Shown: positions 17,848 through 26,816, numbered from the stretch's first letter. The stretch: 64,000 bases of DNA from Lysobacter capsici (GCF_014779555.2 NZ_CP094357.1:3658001-3722000), one strand, 5' to 3'. A program made the numbers and translations. The notes: generated by a model not told the origin, from the sequence alone.

Positions 17848-18329
17848 ACCCCACCGATTCTTCCGCCGTCGACAGCGGCGGCTACGTCTTCGCCGCCGCG
17901 ACCGAGGCCGACCTGCCGCGCCTGATCCCGGTGCTGCGCGCGTTCTACGAAGTCGAGCACCTGCCCTGGAACGAACCGGCGTTGCGCCGCGCCTTGTCGG
18001 TCTTGATCGGCGATCCAAATGCCGGGCGCCTGCGCCTGATCCTGCGCGACGGCGAGATCGCCGGTTACTTCGTGCTGGGCTTTTGTTTCAGCCTGGAATT
18101 CGGCGGCCGTTTCGGCCTGCTCGACGAATTGTTCGTGCTGCCGGCGCATCGCGGCGGCGGCCTGGCCAAGCGCGCATTGTCCGAAGTCGAAACGCTGTGC
18201 CGGGCCGAAGGCCTGGACGCGCTGCGATTGGAGGTCAACGACGACAATGCGCATGCGCGCGGAATCTACGAGCGCGCCGGCTATGTCGCGCATCCGCGGC
18301 GATTGATGACCCTGTGGCTGCAAGCCTGA
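17844..18329 (+). CDS. GNAT-family N-acetyltransferase
   Basis: A 161-aa acetyltransferase with the full GNAT pattern: LDELFVLPAHRGGGLAKRALSEVE (acetyl-CoA loop RGGGLA), LRLEVNDDNAHARGIYERAGY (motif B), preceded by GYFVLGFCFSLEFGGR. It resembles AAC/RimI-type enzymes. Its ATG overlaps the lipoprotein stop. The substrate, a protein or a small amine, cannot be told. Confidence 0.85.
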   Translation: MNPTDSSAVDSGGYVFAAATEADLPRLIPVLRAFYEVEHLPWNEPALRRALSVLIGDPNAGRLRLILRDGEIAGYFVLGFCFSLEFGGRFGLLDELFVLPAHRGGGLAKRALSEVETLCRAEGLDALRLEVNDDNAHARGIYERAGYVAHPRRLMTLWLQA

Positions 18330-18379
18330 ACCGAGTCACCGCCGCGCCGCCCCACCGAACGAAGAAAGCTCGCTATCCC

Positions 18380-18448
18380 CTGTAGGAGCGGCGCAAGCCG
18401 CGACCACGAAACAACACAAACCCCGAACCCCGAACCCCGAACCCCGAA
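18380..18448. repeat. REP-like palindrome and 7-bp tandem repeat in a gene-poor stretch
   Basis: The 18330-18812 gap has no gene I can support. It holds one copy of the TAGGAGCGGCGCAAGCCGCG palindrome family (18380-18408), then four tandem copies of CCCCGAA (18421-18448). The rest is ordinary intergenic sequence leading to the phospholipase gene. Confidence 0.7.
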
Positions 18449-18812
18449 CAGCCTGCGCAAACCGCGAAATCCGCGGCGTCACTGAATTGGCGCAATCAAC
18501 ACGATCGCAACTCACAACGCTTCCGCATCGGCATTCATCGCGCCAACCCGCGCACCGAAATACGAAAGAATTCGCGGCGACAAGGTTTCGTTTCATTGTT
18601 GCGATCATGCAGGCCGGCAAGCGACGCAACCCACGCGCAATGCAACGCCGCGGCGATCATCATGCTGAATCGCCGCGACAACGCGCGTCGCAATTTCCAA
18701 AGCGTGACTGGCAACGCTCACGGCAGTGCCACGATCCTGCAACCTGCGATCCGCACGCTGATGCGCTTTCCGACGGCACGATGCCGTACCCGCCCAGCTT
18801 CGGAGCAAGGCC

Positions 18813-20900
18813 TTGGTTTCCTCGAATCGTCGCGACTTCCTCAAACTCGCCGGCGGCGCCGCCGCGCTGAGCCTGCTTCCGCCCTCGATCCGCGCCGCCC
18901 TGGCCACGCCGGCCGCCCGCGTGACCGGCACCATTCAGGACGTGCAGCACGTGGTGATCCTGATGCAGGAAAACCGCTCCTTCGATCATTACCTGGGCGC
19001 CTTGCGCGGCGTGCGCGGTTTCGACGACCCGCGGCCGATCCCGCTGCCCGGCGGCAAGACCGTGTGGGAACAGCCCAAGAGCGCGACCAACCCGAACAAC
19101 GTGGTGCTGCCGTTCCACCTGGACACCGCGAACACCGCCGCGCACTGCCTGGCCGACATCGATCACAGCTGGAAGGGCGCGTATTCGCGCTGGAAGGACT
19201 ACAACGCCTGGATCTCGGTCAAGGGCCCGATGTGCATGGGCCACTTCACCCGCGAGGACATGCCGTTCTATTACGCCTTGGCTGATGCGTTCACCGTGTG
19301 CGATGCGTACTACTGCTCGCATCACGGCCCGACCAATCCCAATCGCATGCATCTGTTCGCCGGCACCAGCGGCATGACCGTGGGCGATTTCGGCGCACAG
19401 GCGGTCAACAACGCCGACGACGGCAACTGGACCGCCGACATGGCGCGCGACAAGCCGACCTTCGCCGGGCACAAGTGGACGACCTACGCCGAGCGACTGC
19501 AGAACAAGGGCATCACCTGGCGGGTGTACCAGGAACACGACAACTACGGCGACAACTCGCTGGCCTACTTCGCCAACTTCCGCAAGCTCGATACGAATTC
19601 GGAGCTGTACAAGCGCGGGCGGGCGTGGTCGCCGGGTTCGACCGCCGAGAACGCGACCGCCTCGCGCGGCGAATACTTGATCGCCGACTTCGCCAAGGAC
19701 GTACGCGAGAACAAGCTGCCGGCGGTGTCGTGGATCGTGCCGTCCTACATCATGAGCGAGCACCCGGCGGCGACGCCGGCCTACGGCGAATCGCTGACCT
19801 CGCGCCTGCTCGAGGCGCTGGTGGCCAATCCCGAGGTCTGGTCGAAGACCGTGTTCATCATCAACTACGACGAGAACGGCGGGTTCTTCGATCACCTGCC
19901 GGCGCCGCTGCCGGCGATCAACGCCGACCTGGGCAAGAGCACGGTCGACACCGCCACCGAGAACTACAACGGCATTCCGGTCGGCTTGGGCGTGCGCGTG
20001 CCGATGTTCGTGATCTCGCCGTGGAGCAAGGGCGGCTGGGTCAATTCGCAGGTGTTCGATCACACCTCGGTGTTGCGTTTCCTGGAGGCGCGCTTCGGCA
20101 TCGCCGAGCCCAACATCAGCGCCTGGCGCCGCACAGTGGCCGGCGATCTGAGCACCGCGTTCGACTTCGCCAATCCCAATGCGGCGTGGCCGGCGCTGCC
20201 GGACACCGCATCGACCATGGCCAACGCCGATGCCAGCTGCAAACTCGCCAAGCCCAGCGCGCCGGCGCAGCCGCGCATGCCGCGCCAGGAGCGCGGCCAG
20301 CGCCGCGCGCGCGCGTTGCCGTATGAGTTGCGCGTGGATGGCCGCATCGAAGCGTCGAGCGGCCGTTACTGGCTGGACTTCGGCAACGACGGCATCGCCG
20401 GCGCCTGCTACAACGTCTACGCCGGCAATCGCAGCGACGGGCCGTGGTATTACACACTCGATGCCGGCACCGAACTGTCGGATTACTGGAGCGCCCGGCA
20501 ATACACCGGCGGCGTCTACGACCTGTCGGCGTTCGGCCCGAACGGTTTCCTGCGCGCGTTCCGCGGCGACCTCACCAAGGCGCTGAGCGCCAGCGGCGCC
20601 AATCCGGAAGTGTCGGTGCGGCACGATGCCGCCGGCGAGCGTCTGGTCCTGGAGTTCGTCAACACAGGCAAGGCCGCGTGCCGCCTGACCTTGAAGCCCA
20701 ACCGCTACAGCACCGCCGCGGCGCGTCAGTACGCGCTGGCGCCGGGCGCGCGGCTCAGCGACCACTGGCCGCTGGCCGCGAGTCAGCACTGGTACGACCT
20801 AAGCATCACCTCCGATAGCGATACCGGTTATCTGCGGCGCATCGCCGGGCATGCGGAAAACGGCGCGGCGAGCTTCAGCGATCCGGCGATCGGGGCTTGA
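18813..20900 (+). CDS. Tat-exported phosphocholine-specific phospholipase C
   Basis: A 695-aa enzyme of the PlcH/PlcN family, which hydrolyses phosphatidylcholine or sphingomyelin outside the cell. The twin-arginine signal is NRRDFLKLAGGAAALSLLPP. The catalytic domain begins VQHVVILMQENRSFDHYLGALRGVRGF, with further family motifs NPNRMHLFAGTSGMT, NYDENGGFFDHL and PMFVISPWSKGGWV. The C-terminus carries two short repeats of the family's C-terminal domain (YELRVDGRI...; RLVLEFVNTGKAACRLTL...). It appears to start at TTG (18813) with GGAGCAAGG directly before it. The last 40 bases are duplicated near 23423, within the remnant of a second copy. Confidence 0.9.
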   Translation: MVSSNRRDFLKLAGGAAALSLLPPSIRAALATPAARVTGTIQDVQHVVILMQENRSFDHYLGALRGVRGFDDPRPIPLPGGKTVWEQPKSATNPNNVVLPFHLDTANTAAHCLADIDHSWKGAYSRWKDYNAWISVKGPMCMGHFTREDMPFYYALADAFTVCDAYYCSHHGPTNPNRMHLFAGTSGMTVGDFGAQAVNNADDGNWTADMARDKPTFAGHKWTTYAERLQNKGITWRVYQEHDNYGDNSLAYFANFRKLDTNSELYKRGRAWSPGSTAENATASRGEYLIADFAKDVRENKLPAVSWIVPSYIMSEHPAATPAYGESLTSRLLEALVANPEVWSKTVFIINYDENGGFFDHLPAPLPAINADLGKSTVDTATENYNGIPVGLGVRVPMFVISPWSKGGWVNSQVFDHTSVLRFLEARFGIAEPNISAWRRTVAGDLSTAFDFANPNAAWPALPDTASTMANADASCKLAKPSAPAQPRMPRQERGQRRARALPYELRVDGRIEASSGRYWLDFGNDGIAGACYNVYAGNRSDGPWYYTLDAGTELSDYWSARQYTGGVYDLSAFGPNGFLRAFRGDLTKALSASGANPEVSVRHDAAGERLVLEFVNTGKAACRLTLKPNRYSTAAARQYALAPGARLSDHWPLAASQHWYDLSITSDSDTGYLRRIAGHAENGAASFSDPAIGA

Positions 20901-20919
20901 CCGCATCTCGGATCAATTG

Positions 20920-20958
20920 CACTACGACCCGCGGCGCGGCACCGCGGGTCGTAGTGCG
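20920..20958 (+). terminator. Strong hairpin after the phospholipase gene
   Basis: GCACTACGACCCGCGG (20920-20935) pairs perfectly with CCGCGGGTCGTAGTGC (20943-20958) across a 7-base loop. No T-run follows. It sits between two convergent genes (stops at 20900 and 20995), so it may serve both. Confidence 0.7.
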
Positions 20959-20994
20959 TCGACGCAGACCACAGACAGCGTCCAACGCGCAAGA

Positions 20995-22716
20995 TCAGGG
21001 CATCGGCTCGGCCACATGCGGATACGACACTCCGCCCAGGCAGGTGCGTTCGGCTATCTTTTCCGAACTCAGCCCAAGCAACTGGTGCCCTGGCTGAGAA
21101 TCAGGGTGAAGACGCCCGTACCGAACGGCCACCCGGTGCATGGGCACGCTGAAGTAGCTGAGGGAATACCGACGCTTCAGCCATATTCGATAGTCCGCAC
21201 GTTGGTAGCCCTGGCGCGCCGATACGACGCTACGCGCGTAACCGCGTATCTCGGCCATGTCAGGCATCGAGCTGTAGCGGATCTTGCCCGCCAGCCTCCC
21301 GCCCGGCGGCTGACAGACGTCGATGAGGTGCAGCAGGAACCGATTGAGCAGATACGACTTGGTGAAATAATTTTCCTGGAACACGTGGTACACCACGCCG
21401 GTTCCGGCGAGCAGGATGTCCGCCACCGCTTGATTGATGCCCGGCTGCTCCGACAGCCGGCATGCAATCGCGCGACAACGCTGATCCAATACTTCATCCA
21501 GCACACCGCGATGAAAACGCGGCTTCCCTTTTTCCTCACTGACCTGGGTCCAACTTGCGGCGAGCCAGTTCTGCCGGTCGATCGCGGCGAGCTCGGGTTC
21601 GACCGCGGTCAGCGCCGCACGCGCCCGCGGATCGCGGCGAATCGCATGGATCGTCATCAAGGGATGCTTATGCCCGGTCAATGCACGCAGCGCGTCCTGC
21701 AGCGCACCGTCGCCGGCGCCAAACACGCCTACGTGATCGTCGGCCGACGCACCCAGCCAGCCGTCGTTGTCCCAGAACGACAGGCCGGCAGCCGGTCCCA
21801 CGGCATCGAATTTGAAAGGATAGGCGTCCAGCTCGACCCGCTCTGGACCCGCGCCGCCGCCGAGGATCACCGCATCCACATCGCACGGCACGTTGTGTTC
21901 GGGCTGGCTGGTCAGCCAGTCGACGCCAGTGGCAACCCGCAAGTGCTGCCAGGGCCGGTAGCTTCCCGGAATCGGCGGCGAGCTCATGGATTGATACCAG
22001 CTGCCCATTTGCTTCGCAAATGCGCCTACGAAGCGCTTGATCGCGTCTGCATCGACCCGGGTCAGAATCTTGAGTTGCGCAGACGTCGGCGGGATCGCGG
22101 CCAGGTGCTCAAGCAGTCGCGCTCTGGCACGACGTGCCAACTCCTTGGCGGGCAGCGGCACCTGGCCTCGCAGCTCGCGCACGAACCACTCGTCCCAGTG
22201 GGGCGGCTCGGCCGGATACGGACCGTGGGAGCGCACGCCATGCAGGCGTTTCCAACGCTTGCGCCATGCGCCGCGGTCGCGTCCGGCTTGTTTCAAGGTC
22301 GCGATCGCGGGAGCGTCCCATAAGCCGGCCAGGATCGAATCGTCCGACCAGGCCGGCGCACCGGCGGGAGGATAGCTTTGGTCGTCGGCGTTGTGGCTGG
22401 GCCATTCGTACATGAAAGGGGCGACGTAGCGGTCCGACACCTTGCTCTGCAACTGAAAGGGCTGCCGGTTCACTTCGACCACCAGCACCTTGATCTTTTG
22501 CGCGGCCAACGCCATCGCAACGGAGACACCGGCGAAGCCGGCGCCGACCACCAGCACCGATTGCGGCGGCTTGGGCAGCTGGGCCAGATCGCGGGCGAGC
22601 AAGCGCGCGCGCACGACCTGATCGCGGATGCTGGCGTGGGTCATGTCGCTGGATAAATCAAAGACGTTCGGCGCGCACTTGAGCGCTATCAGAGCCAAGC
22701 TATTGATCGCGGTCAT
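20995..22716 (-). CDS. FAD/NAD(P)-binding protein of unknown function
   Basis: A 573-aa protein with an N-terminal Rossmann motif VLVVGAGFAGVSVAMALA (residues about 53-70) followed by an acidic VVEVNRQPFQ, typical of FAD binding. A second dinucleotide-binding loop, VGVFGAGDGALQDALRAL, lies near the middle. The rest is unusual: RYVAPFMYEWPSHNADDQ after the first motif, and a C-terminal region (TGVVYHVFQENYFTKSYLLN; SYFSVPMHRVAVRYGRL) that I cannot assign. It is probably an oxidoreductase, or a nucleotide-binding effector. The ATG overlaps the upstream stop (TGATG), so it is coupled to the 143-aa protein. The region reads less GC-rich than its neighbours, suggesting transfer. Confidence 0.72.
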   Translation of the reverse strand: MTAINSLALIALKCAPNVFDLSSDMTHASIRDQVVRARLLARDLAQLPKPPQSVLVVGAGFAGVSVAMALAAQKIKVLVVEVNRQPFQLQSKVSDRYVAPFMYEWPSHNADDQSYPPAGAPAWSDDSILAGLWDAPAIATLKQAGRDRGAWRKRWKRLHGVRSHGPYPAEPPHWDEWFVRELRGQVPLPAKELARRARARLLEHLAAIPPTSAQLKILTRVDADAIKRFVGAFAKQMGSWYQSMSSPPIPGSYRPWQHLRVATGVDWLTSQPEHNVPCDVDAVILGGGAGPERVELDAYPFKFDAVGPAAGLSFWDNDGWLGASADDHVGVFGAGDGALQDALRALTGHKHPLMTIHAIRRDPRARAALTAVEPELAAIDRQNWLAASWTQVSEEKGKPRFHRGVLDEVLDQRCRAIACRLSEQPGINQAVADILLAGTGVVYHVFQENYFTKSYLLNRFLLHLIDVCQPPGGRLAGKIRYSSMPDMAEIRGYARSVVSARQGYQRADYRIWLKRRYSLSYFSVPMHRVAVRYGRLHPDSQPGHQLLGLSSEKIAERTCLGGVSYPHVAEPMP

Positions 22717-23147
22717 CAGTAACGCTCCAGCGCGCGTGCGATGGCGGCGTCGAAATCGTCCTGCGCCACGCAGAAGAGGACCGGATGGGCGATGACTTCC
22801 GCGACTCCGGAACCGCCGTCGTCACCATCACCGGGCTGCCTGGATCTCGGTGGCCCATCGGGCGGCTCGCCGTCGCGGCTGGCGCGGTACCGTGGAGGTT
22901 CGCTGTCATCCGTGGAAACGAGGCCGATCTGCGCGTAGTCGGCGAGGATGCTCACGGCCAACTCGCGAAGATTATTCCTCGTCCCCAATGACGCCGTATT
23001 GGCCTGGGGATAGGCGTCCCGCATCAAGGCTAGAGCCCGGTCCAACAATGTTGCAAGATCGAAACTGTCATGCCCGGCTTGACGTAAGGCGTGCAGCAGC
23101 TGAATCGCAAATGCCGCGGTCAGAAACGGCGGAGTCGTAAAGGCCAT
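22716..23147 (-). CDS. Small helical protein coupled to the FAD protein
   Basis: A 143-aa protein of unknown function. The first about 80 residues look helical (FLTAAFAIQLLHALRQAGHD, then LATLLDRALALMRDAY and LRELAVSILADYAQIGLV). A low-complexity charged Gly/Asp/Pro linker follows (about 85-113), then a short C-terminal segment (HPVLFCVAQDDFDAAIARAL). Its stop overlaps the start of the FAD protein, which implies the two work together. I do not recognise the family. Confidence 0.65.
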   Translation of the reverse strand: MAFTTPPFLTAAFAIQLLHALRQAGHDSFDLATLLDRALALMRDAYPQANTASLGTRNNLRELAVSILADYAQIGLVSTDDSEPPRYRASRDGEPPDGPPRSRQPGDGDDGGSGVAEVIAHPVLFCVAQDDFDAAIARALERY

Positions 23148-23289
23148 CGCGGAAACCCCCTTTCCGTGGGATACGGCAGTGTCACATCAAGCATCGTGGC
23201 GACACAACACGTCGCCGCGCGCGTGACCTCGCCGGACAGCGATCAAGATGCGACGATTGCGGGCTCGCGCGGCCAACCGATCAACGCAA

Positions 23290-23473
23290 GCTCGTCGATG
23301 CGCCGTAGCTATGACAAGCGCGTATCCGTGGGCACTTGCTCGAACCGGTCGTTACCGGCTTCAGCGATAGGCGCGACTGCGAGTTCGCCCTCAAGCATCC
23401 GCATCCGCACGGCGGGCACGACCATGCGGAAAACGGTTCGGCGAGCTTCAGCGATCCGGCGACAGGGCGGTAA
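23290..23473 (+). pseudogene. Decayed 3' end of a second phospholipase C gene
   Basis: Within the gap 23148-23535 the + strand encodes SYDKRV and, after a frame change, CEFALKHPHPH followed by HAENGSASFSDPATGR and a stop at 23471-23473. This matches the family's C-terminal domain; the intact gene at 20900 ends HAENGAASFSDPAIGA. Bases 23423-23462 equal 20850-20889 at 38 of 40 positions. No start, signal or catalytic domain remains. The rest of the gap shows no gene. Confidence 0.65.
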
Positions 23474-23535
23474 ACAAGCCGGACGACATCAGGTGGAACC
23501 GAACAGTCACCATCGGCACCGCCGGGCTCGTCCCT

Positions 23536-24180
23536 TCACATCCTGGGGTCGGCCCACTGCGCATGCGCCCAACTATCCAACACCTCGGGCGACAGGAACC
23601 CAAGCTGGCCGGACTCGGCGCGAAGGTCATGCATAAGCTCGAACATGGGATCGAAACTGGCGAGCAACTCCGCAAAATTCCGCTTCCGCGCAGACTTGCT
23701 CCAAGTGCAAAAAAGCGCGCCACGACTGCGCAGCTTTTCGAAGTCGGAGGAGTGCCTTGGAGTCAAACGCCGCCATTGGTCGACAACGGATTGTCCATTC
23801 GAGCCAAAATCCGCTCTCAGGCCCTGCTCAATCACGGACTCCAATGCATACGTTATGGCCTGATGACTCGCGGCGTGATCGAGGTACGCAAGAGACACGC
23901 GGAGCATTCGCTGCTGCAGCAGAAGCACCGGCCAAAGAATCTTGACCCCATAGCGCACCCCCATTTGCGGACAGTCGTCAGGCGGCACGATGATTTCACG
24001 CTCTTGTTCGTAGGCCTTGCGCGCGTCGAAGGCCAACGCGAGGAACGGACCATCTTGTTCCTCGATCAATGGAGATCGCAGATTTACGTCATGCACCACT
24101 TCGTGCAGCAACCGCAGCGAGGTGTAGTCGCCGATGAGCATGATGCCGGCGTGATTATTGGCCAACTGATACGAGAGCAA
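23536..24180 (-). CDS. Conserved protein of unknown function (possibly DUF6904-like)
   Basis: A 214-aa protein with no signal or membrane segment. The N-terminus LLSYQLANNHAGIMLIGDYT is followed by a helical HEVVHDV, then YGVKILWPVLLLQQRMLRVS and an all-helical C-terminus. From memory the pattern resembles a small family of uncharacterised proteobacterial proteins (DUF6904), but I cannot confirm it. I place the start at TTG 24180, preceded by GGACAGGAG. A GTG at 24204 would add eight residues. The histidines in HEVVH are suggestive but not a full metalloprotease motif. Confidence 0.6.
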   Translation of the reverse strand: MLSYQLANNHAGIMLIGDYTSLRLLHEVVHDVNLRSPLIEEQDGPFLALAFDARKAYEQEREIIVPPDDCPQMGVRYGVKILWPVLLLQQRMLRVSLAYLDHAASHQAITYALESVIEQGLRADFGSNGQSVVDQWRRLTPRHSSDFEKLRSRGALFCTWSKSARKRNFAELLASFDPMFELMHDLRAESGQLGFLSPEVLDSWAHAQWADPRM

Positions 24181-24238
24181 GGGGGACTCCTGTCCGCCAA
24201 TCACGGCGCCGGCAAGAAGATTTGGATGATTTTATCGC

Positions 24239-24886
24239 TCAGCCGCCCGACCCGCCCCGCGCCAACCACTTCCCCGCCATCCGCCGCATCGACTCGTCGC
24301 TGCCCGGATCGTCGAGCAACTCGGAAATCTCGCGCCAGGCCAGGTCCAGCGATTCCTCGCTGATCACGTAGTCCTCGTTGTCGCCCGCGCGCACCACGTA
24401 GCGCAGGTCGTAATGCCAGTGGCCGGGCACGTCGCGGCGCTCGGGGATCCAATGACGGTCCACGTCGAACAACTGCGGGTCGACCGACAGCCCGGTCAGG
24501 CCGGATTCTTCCTCGGCTTCGCGCAGCGCCACCTGGGCCAGGTCGCGGTCGCCGTCGGCGTGGCCGCCCAGTTGCAGCCAGCGGCCGAGCTTGCGGTGGT
24601 GGGTCAGCAGCACCCGCCGGCCGGCGCGATCGATCAGCCAGGCGCCGCCGGTGAAATGGCCGGCCAGGCGCTCGCGCAGAAACGGGTCGGCCGGCGGCGG
24701 CGCGTCATGTTGCACCGCGTCATCGGCGCGACCGATGGCGTTGGATACGTGCTCGCCGGCACGCACGGCTTCATCGAGCAACGCCAGAAACGGCAGCGTA
24801 TGTTCCGCCTCCGCCGGCCAACGTCGCGCATATTCGATGAGATTGGAACGAAGTTCGCCGATGGCGTCGGAATGTTTCGCTGGCAT
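24239..24886 (-). CDS. NUDIX hydrolase
   Basis: A 215-aa protein. The C-terminal half is a NUDIX domain with the box GGHADGDRDLAQVALREAEEESGL (the REAEEESGL core is clear), preceded by RRVLLTHHRKLGRWLQLGG. This family hydrolyses nucleoside diphosphates linked to another group. The N-terminal about 85 residues are helical, with no clear match. The ATG at 24886 is followed by KHSDAIGELRSNLIEYARRW. A much longer open frame extends upstream on the same strand but is only the antisense of the permease gene. Confidence 0.87.
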   Translation of the reverse strand: MPAKHSDAIGELRSNLIEYARRWPAEAEHTLPFLALLDEAVRAGEHVSNAIGRADDAVQHDAPPPADPFLRERLAGHFTGGAWLIDRAGRRVLLTHHRKLGRWLQLGGHADGDRDLAQVALREAEEESGLTGLSVDPQLFDVDRHWIPERRDVPGHWHYDLRYVVRAGDNEDYVISEESLDLAWREISELLDDPGSDESMRRMAGKWLARGGSGG

Positions 24887-25072
24887 GCGCAAACTGCAGT
24901 GTGGCTGGCGGTGTGGGGCGCGATTATGGCGGCAAGAACCATGACGATGTGAGCTTGCCGGTGATTTCCACCCTGGGTTAAGGTGGCCCGCCGCCCCGCT
25001 CTGGGGTCGGTGATCGTCGTCATCAGAACGGCGGGCACGTAGATCACTTCTTACGAGAGAGAGGGGAGTTCG

Positions 25073-26551
25073 ATGTCGAGAGGCCTGTTCATCACCAAAC
25101 CCGTGGCGCCAGCCGGCCACGTGGACGCCGGCGAACCCGTGGAGGGCGGCCTCGAAGGCGAGGCGACACTCAAACGATCGTTGACCGCGACTCAACTGGT
25201 GATGCTCGGCATCGGCGCCGTGATCGGTGCCGGTATCTTCGTCCTGTCCGGCCACGCCGCGGCCGAGCATGCCGGTCCGGCGATCGTGCTGAGCTTCGTC
25301 GTCGCCGGCATCGCCTGCGCGCTGGCCGGCCTGTGCTACGCCGAGTTCTCGGCGATGATGCCGGTCTCCGGCAGCGCCTATTCGTATTCCTACGCCACCC
25401 TGGGCGAGTTCGTCGCCTGGTTCATCGGCTGGAACCTGGTGCTGGAGTATCTGTTCGCGGCCTCGACCGTCGCGGTCGGCTGGTCGGGCTATCTCAACAG
25501 TCTGCTCACCACCTTCGGCATGGGCCTGCCCGCCTCGCTCGCGGCCGCGCCGCTGAACGTGGTCGACGGCAGCATCGTCTACACCGGCGGCCTGATCAAT
25601 CTGCCGGCGGTGGCGATCATCGCGGCGATCAGCGGCCTGTGCTACGTCGGCATCACCCAGTCGGCGTTCGTCAACTCGATCATCGTCGCGATCAAGGTCG
25701 TGGTGATCACCCTGTTCGTGGCCTTCGCCGCCAAGTACATCAACCCGGACAACTGGGTGCCGTTCATTCCGGAAAGCCAGGGCCCGGGCAAGTACGGCAT
25801 CGACGGCATCGTCCGCGGCGCCTCGGTGGTGTTCTTCGCCTACATCGGCTTCGACGCGGTCTCCACCGCCGCCGGCGAGGCCAAGAACCCGCAGCGCGAC
25901 ATGCCGATCGGCATCCTGGGCTCGCTGGTGATCTGCACGATCATCTACATCATCGTCTCCGGCGTGCTGACCGGCCTGGTGCCGTACCACATGCTGAGCA
26001 CGCCCAAGCCGGTCGCGACCGCGCTGGAAGCGTTCCCGGCGCTGGGCTGGCTGAAGTTCGCCGTCGAGATCGGCGCGATCGCCGGCCTGAGCTCGGTGAT
26101 CCTGGTCATGCTGATGGGCCAGCCGCGCATCTTCTACTCGATGTCGAAGGACGGCCTGCTGCCGAAGTTCTTCGCCAAGGTCCATCCGAAGTTCCAGACC
26201 CCGTACATCGGCACCATCATCGTGGGCATCTTCGCCGCGCTGCTGGCCGGCTTCCTGCCGATCGGCCTGCTCGGCGAACTGGTGTCGATGGGCACCCTGC
26301 TCGCCTTCGCCACCGTCTGCATCGGCGTGCTGATCCTGCGCAGCACCCGCCCCGACCTGCCGCGCCCGTTCCGGGTGCCGCTGGCCGTGCTGGTGTGCCC
26401 GCTCGGCGCGATCGCCTGCCTGTACCTGTTCTGGAAGCCGTTCTCCGAGCATTGGCACCTGATGACCGGCTGGACCGTGATCGGCATGGTCATCTACTTC
26501 GGCTACGGCTACCGCAACAGCAAGCTGCGCAAGGCCGCCAACGCGGCCTGA
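25073..26551 (+). CDS. APC-family amino acid permease (cationic amino acid transporter type)
   Basis: A 492-aa membrane protein with 12 or more hydrophobic helices. It has the APC signature in helix 1 (GIGAVIGAGIFVLSGHAAAEHAGPAI), the FAYIGFDAVSTAAGEAKNPQRDMPIGI motif of the CAT/YhdG branch, and MGQPRIFYSMSKDGLLP. It should import amino acids with a proton or exchange them. A soluble tail of about 40 residues precedes helix 1. A purine-rich GAGAGAGAGGGGAG stretch precedes the ATG. A close paralogue follows at 26817. Confidence 0.9.
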   Translation: MSRGLFITKPVAPAGHVDAGEPVEGGLEGEATLKRSLTATQLVMLGIGAVIGAGIFVLSGHAAAEHAGPAIVLSFVVAGIACALAGLCYAEFSAMMPVSGSAYSYSYATLGEFVAWFIGWNLVLEYLFAASTVAVGWSGYLNSLLTTFGMGLPASLAAAPLNVVDGSIVYTGGLINLPAVAIIAAISGLCYVGITQSAFVNSIIVAIKVVVITLFVAFAAKYINPDNWVPFIPESQGPGKYGIDGIVRGASVVFFAYIGFDAVSTAAGEAKNPQRDMPIGILGSLVICTIIYIIVSGVLTGLVPYHMLSTPKPVATALEAFPALGWLKFAVEIGAIAGLSSVILVMLMGQPRIFYSMSKDGLLPKFFAKVHPKFQTPYIGTIIVGIFAALLAGFLPIGLLGELVSMGTLLAFATVCIGVLILRSTRPDLPRPFRVPLAVLVCPLGAIACLYLFWKPFSEHWHLMTGWTVIGMVIYFGYGYRNSKLRKAANAA

Positions 26552-26567
26552 GCGGCGCGCAGTCATC

Positions 26568-26597
26568 AAGGCCGGCGGAGTTTTCCGCCGGCCTTTT
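26568..26597 (+). terminator. Rho-independent terminator after the first permease
   Basis: AAGGCCGGCGGA (26568-26579) pairs with TCCGCCGGCC (26584-26593), a stem of 10 or more G/C-rich pairs with a small loop, followed by TTTTTCCTTTT. It lies 17 bp after the permease stop. Confidence 0.9.
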
Positions 26598-26652
26598 TCC
26601 TTTTCACAGTACTAACGCTCCACTGCGATCGGACTTCGAGCGCGCATTCTTG

Positions 26653-26780
26653 AACTCGTCATTCCCGCGAACGCGGGATCTGGTTTTCCCGGCGTAAGCC
26701 GGGTATCCGGCGAGTTCGGACGTTCTCGCACGAAAGGCACCGGATTCCCCCATTCGCGGGAACGACGAGCTGGAAGATAC
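26653..26780. repeat. Intergenic palindromic repeat (CGTCATTCCCGCGAACGCGG family)
   Basis: CATTCCCGCG/CGCGGGATC near 26660-26683 is a palindrome. A related inverse unit, CATTCGCGGGAACGACGAG, lies at about 26752-26770. Together they form an imperfect inverted-repeat element between the two permease genes. This is a widespread repeat style in this family of bacteria. Confidence 0.6.
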
Positions 26781-26816
26781 GCAACGCGGGCCGCAAGCAG
26801 CACCAGGAAGAAACAC

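Noticed and set aside
23091-23636. A 181-codon + strand frame across the gap near the phospholipase remnant
   Set aside because: It overlaps the antisense of two minus-strand genes, and the part that makes sense (SYDKRV, then a frame change) is the decayed phospholipase end.
20995-24204. An integrated mobile element with integrase or transposase
   Set aside because: No recombinase, att-like tRNA end or terminal inverted repeats are visible. Only the phospholipase-derived direct repeat flanks the unit.
24239-26569. Long minus-strand frame covering the first permease gene and continuing into the NUDIX gene
   Set aside because: Only the last 215 codons make a sensible protein (NUDIX). The rest is antisense of the permease with shadow-frame composition.
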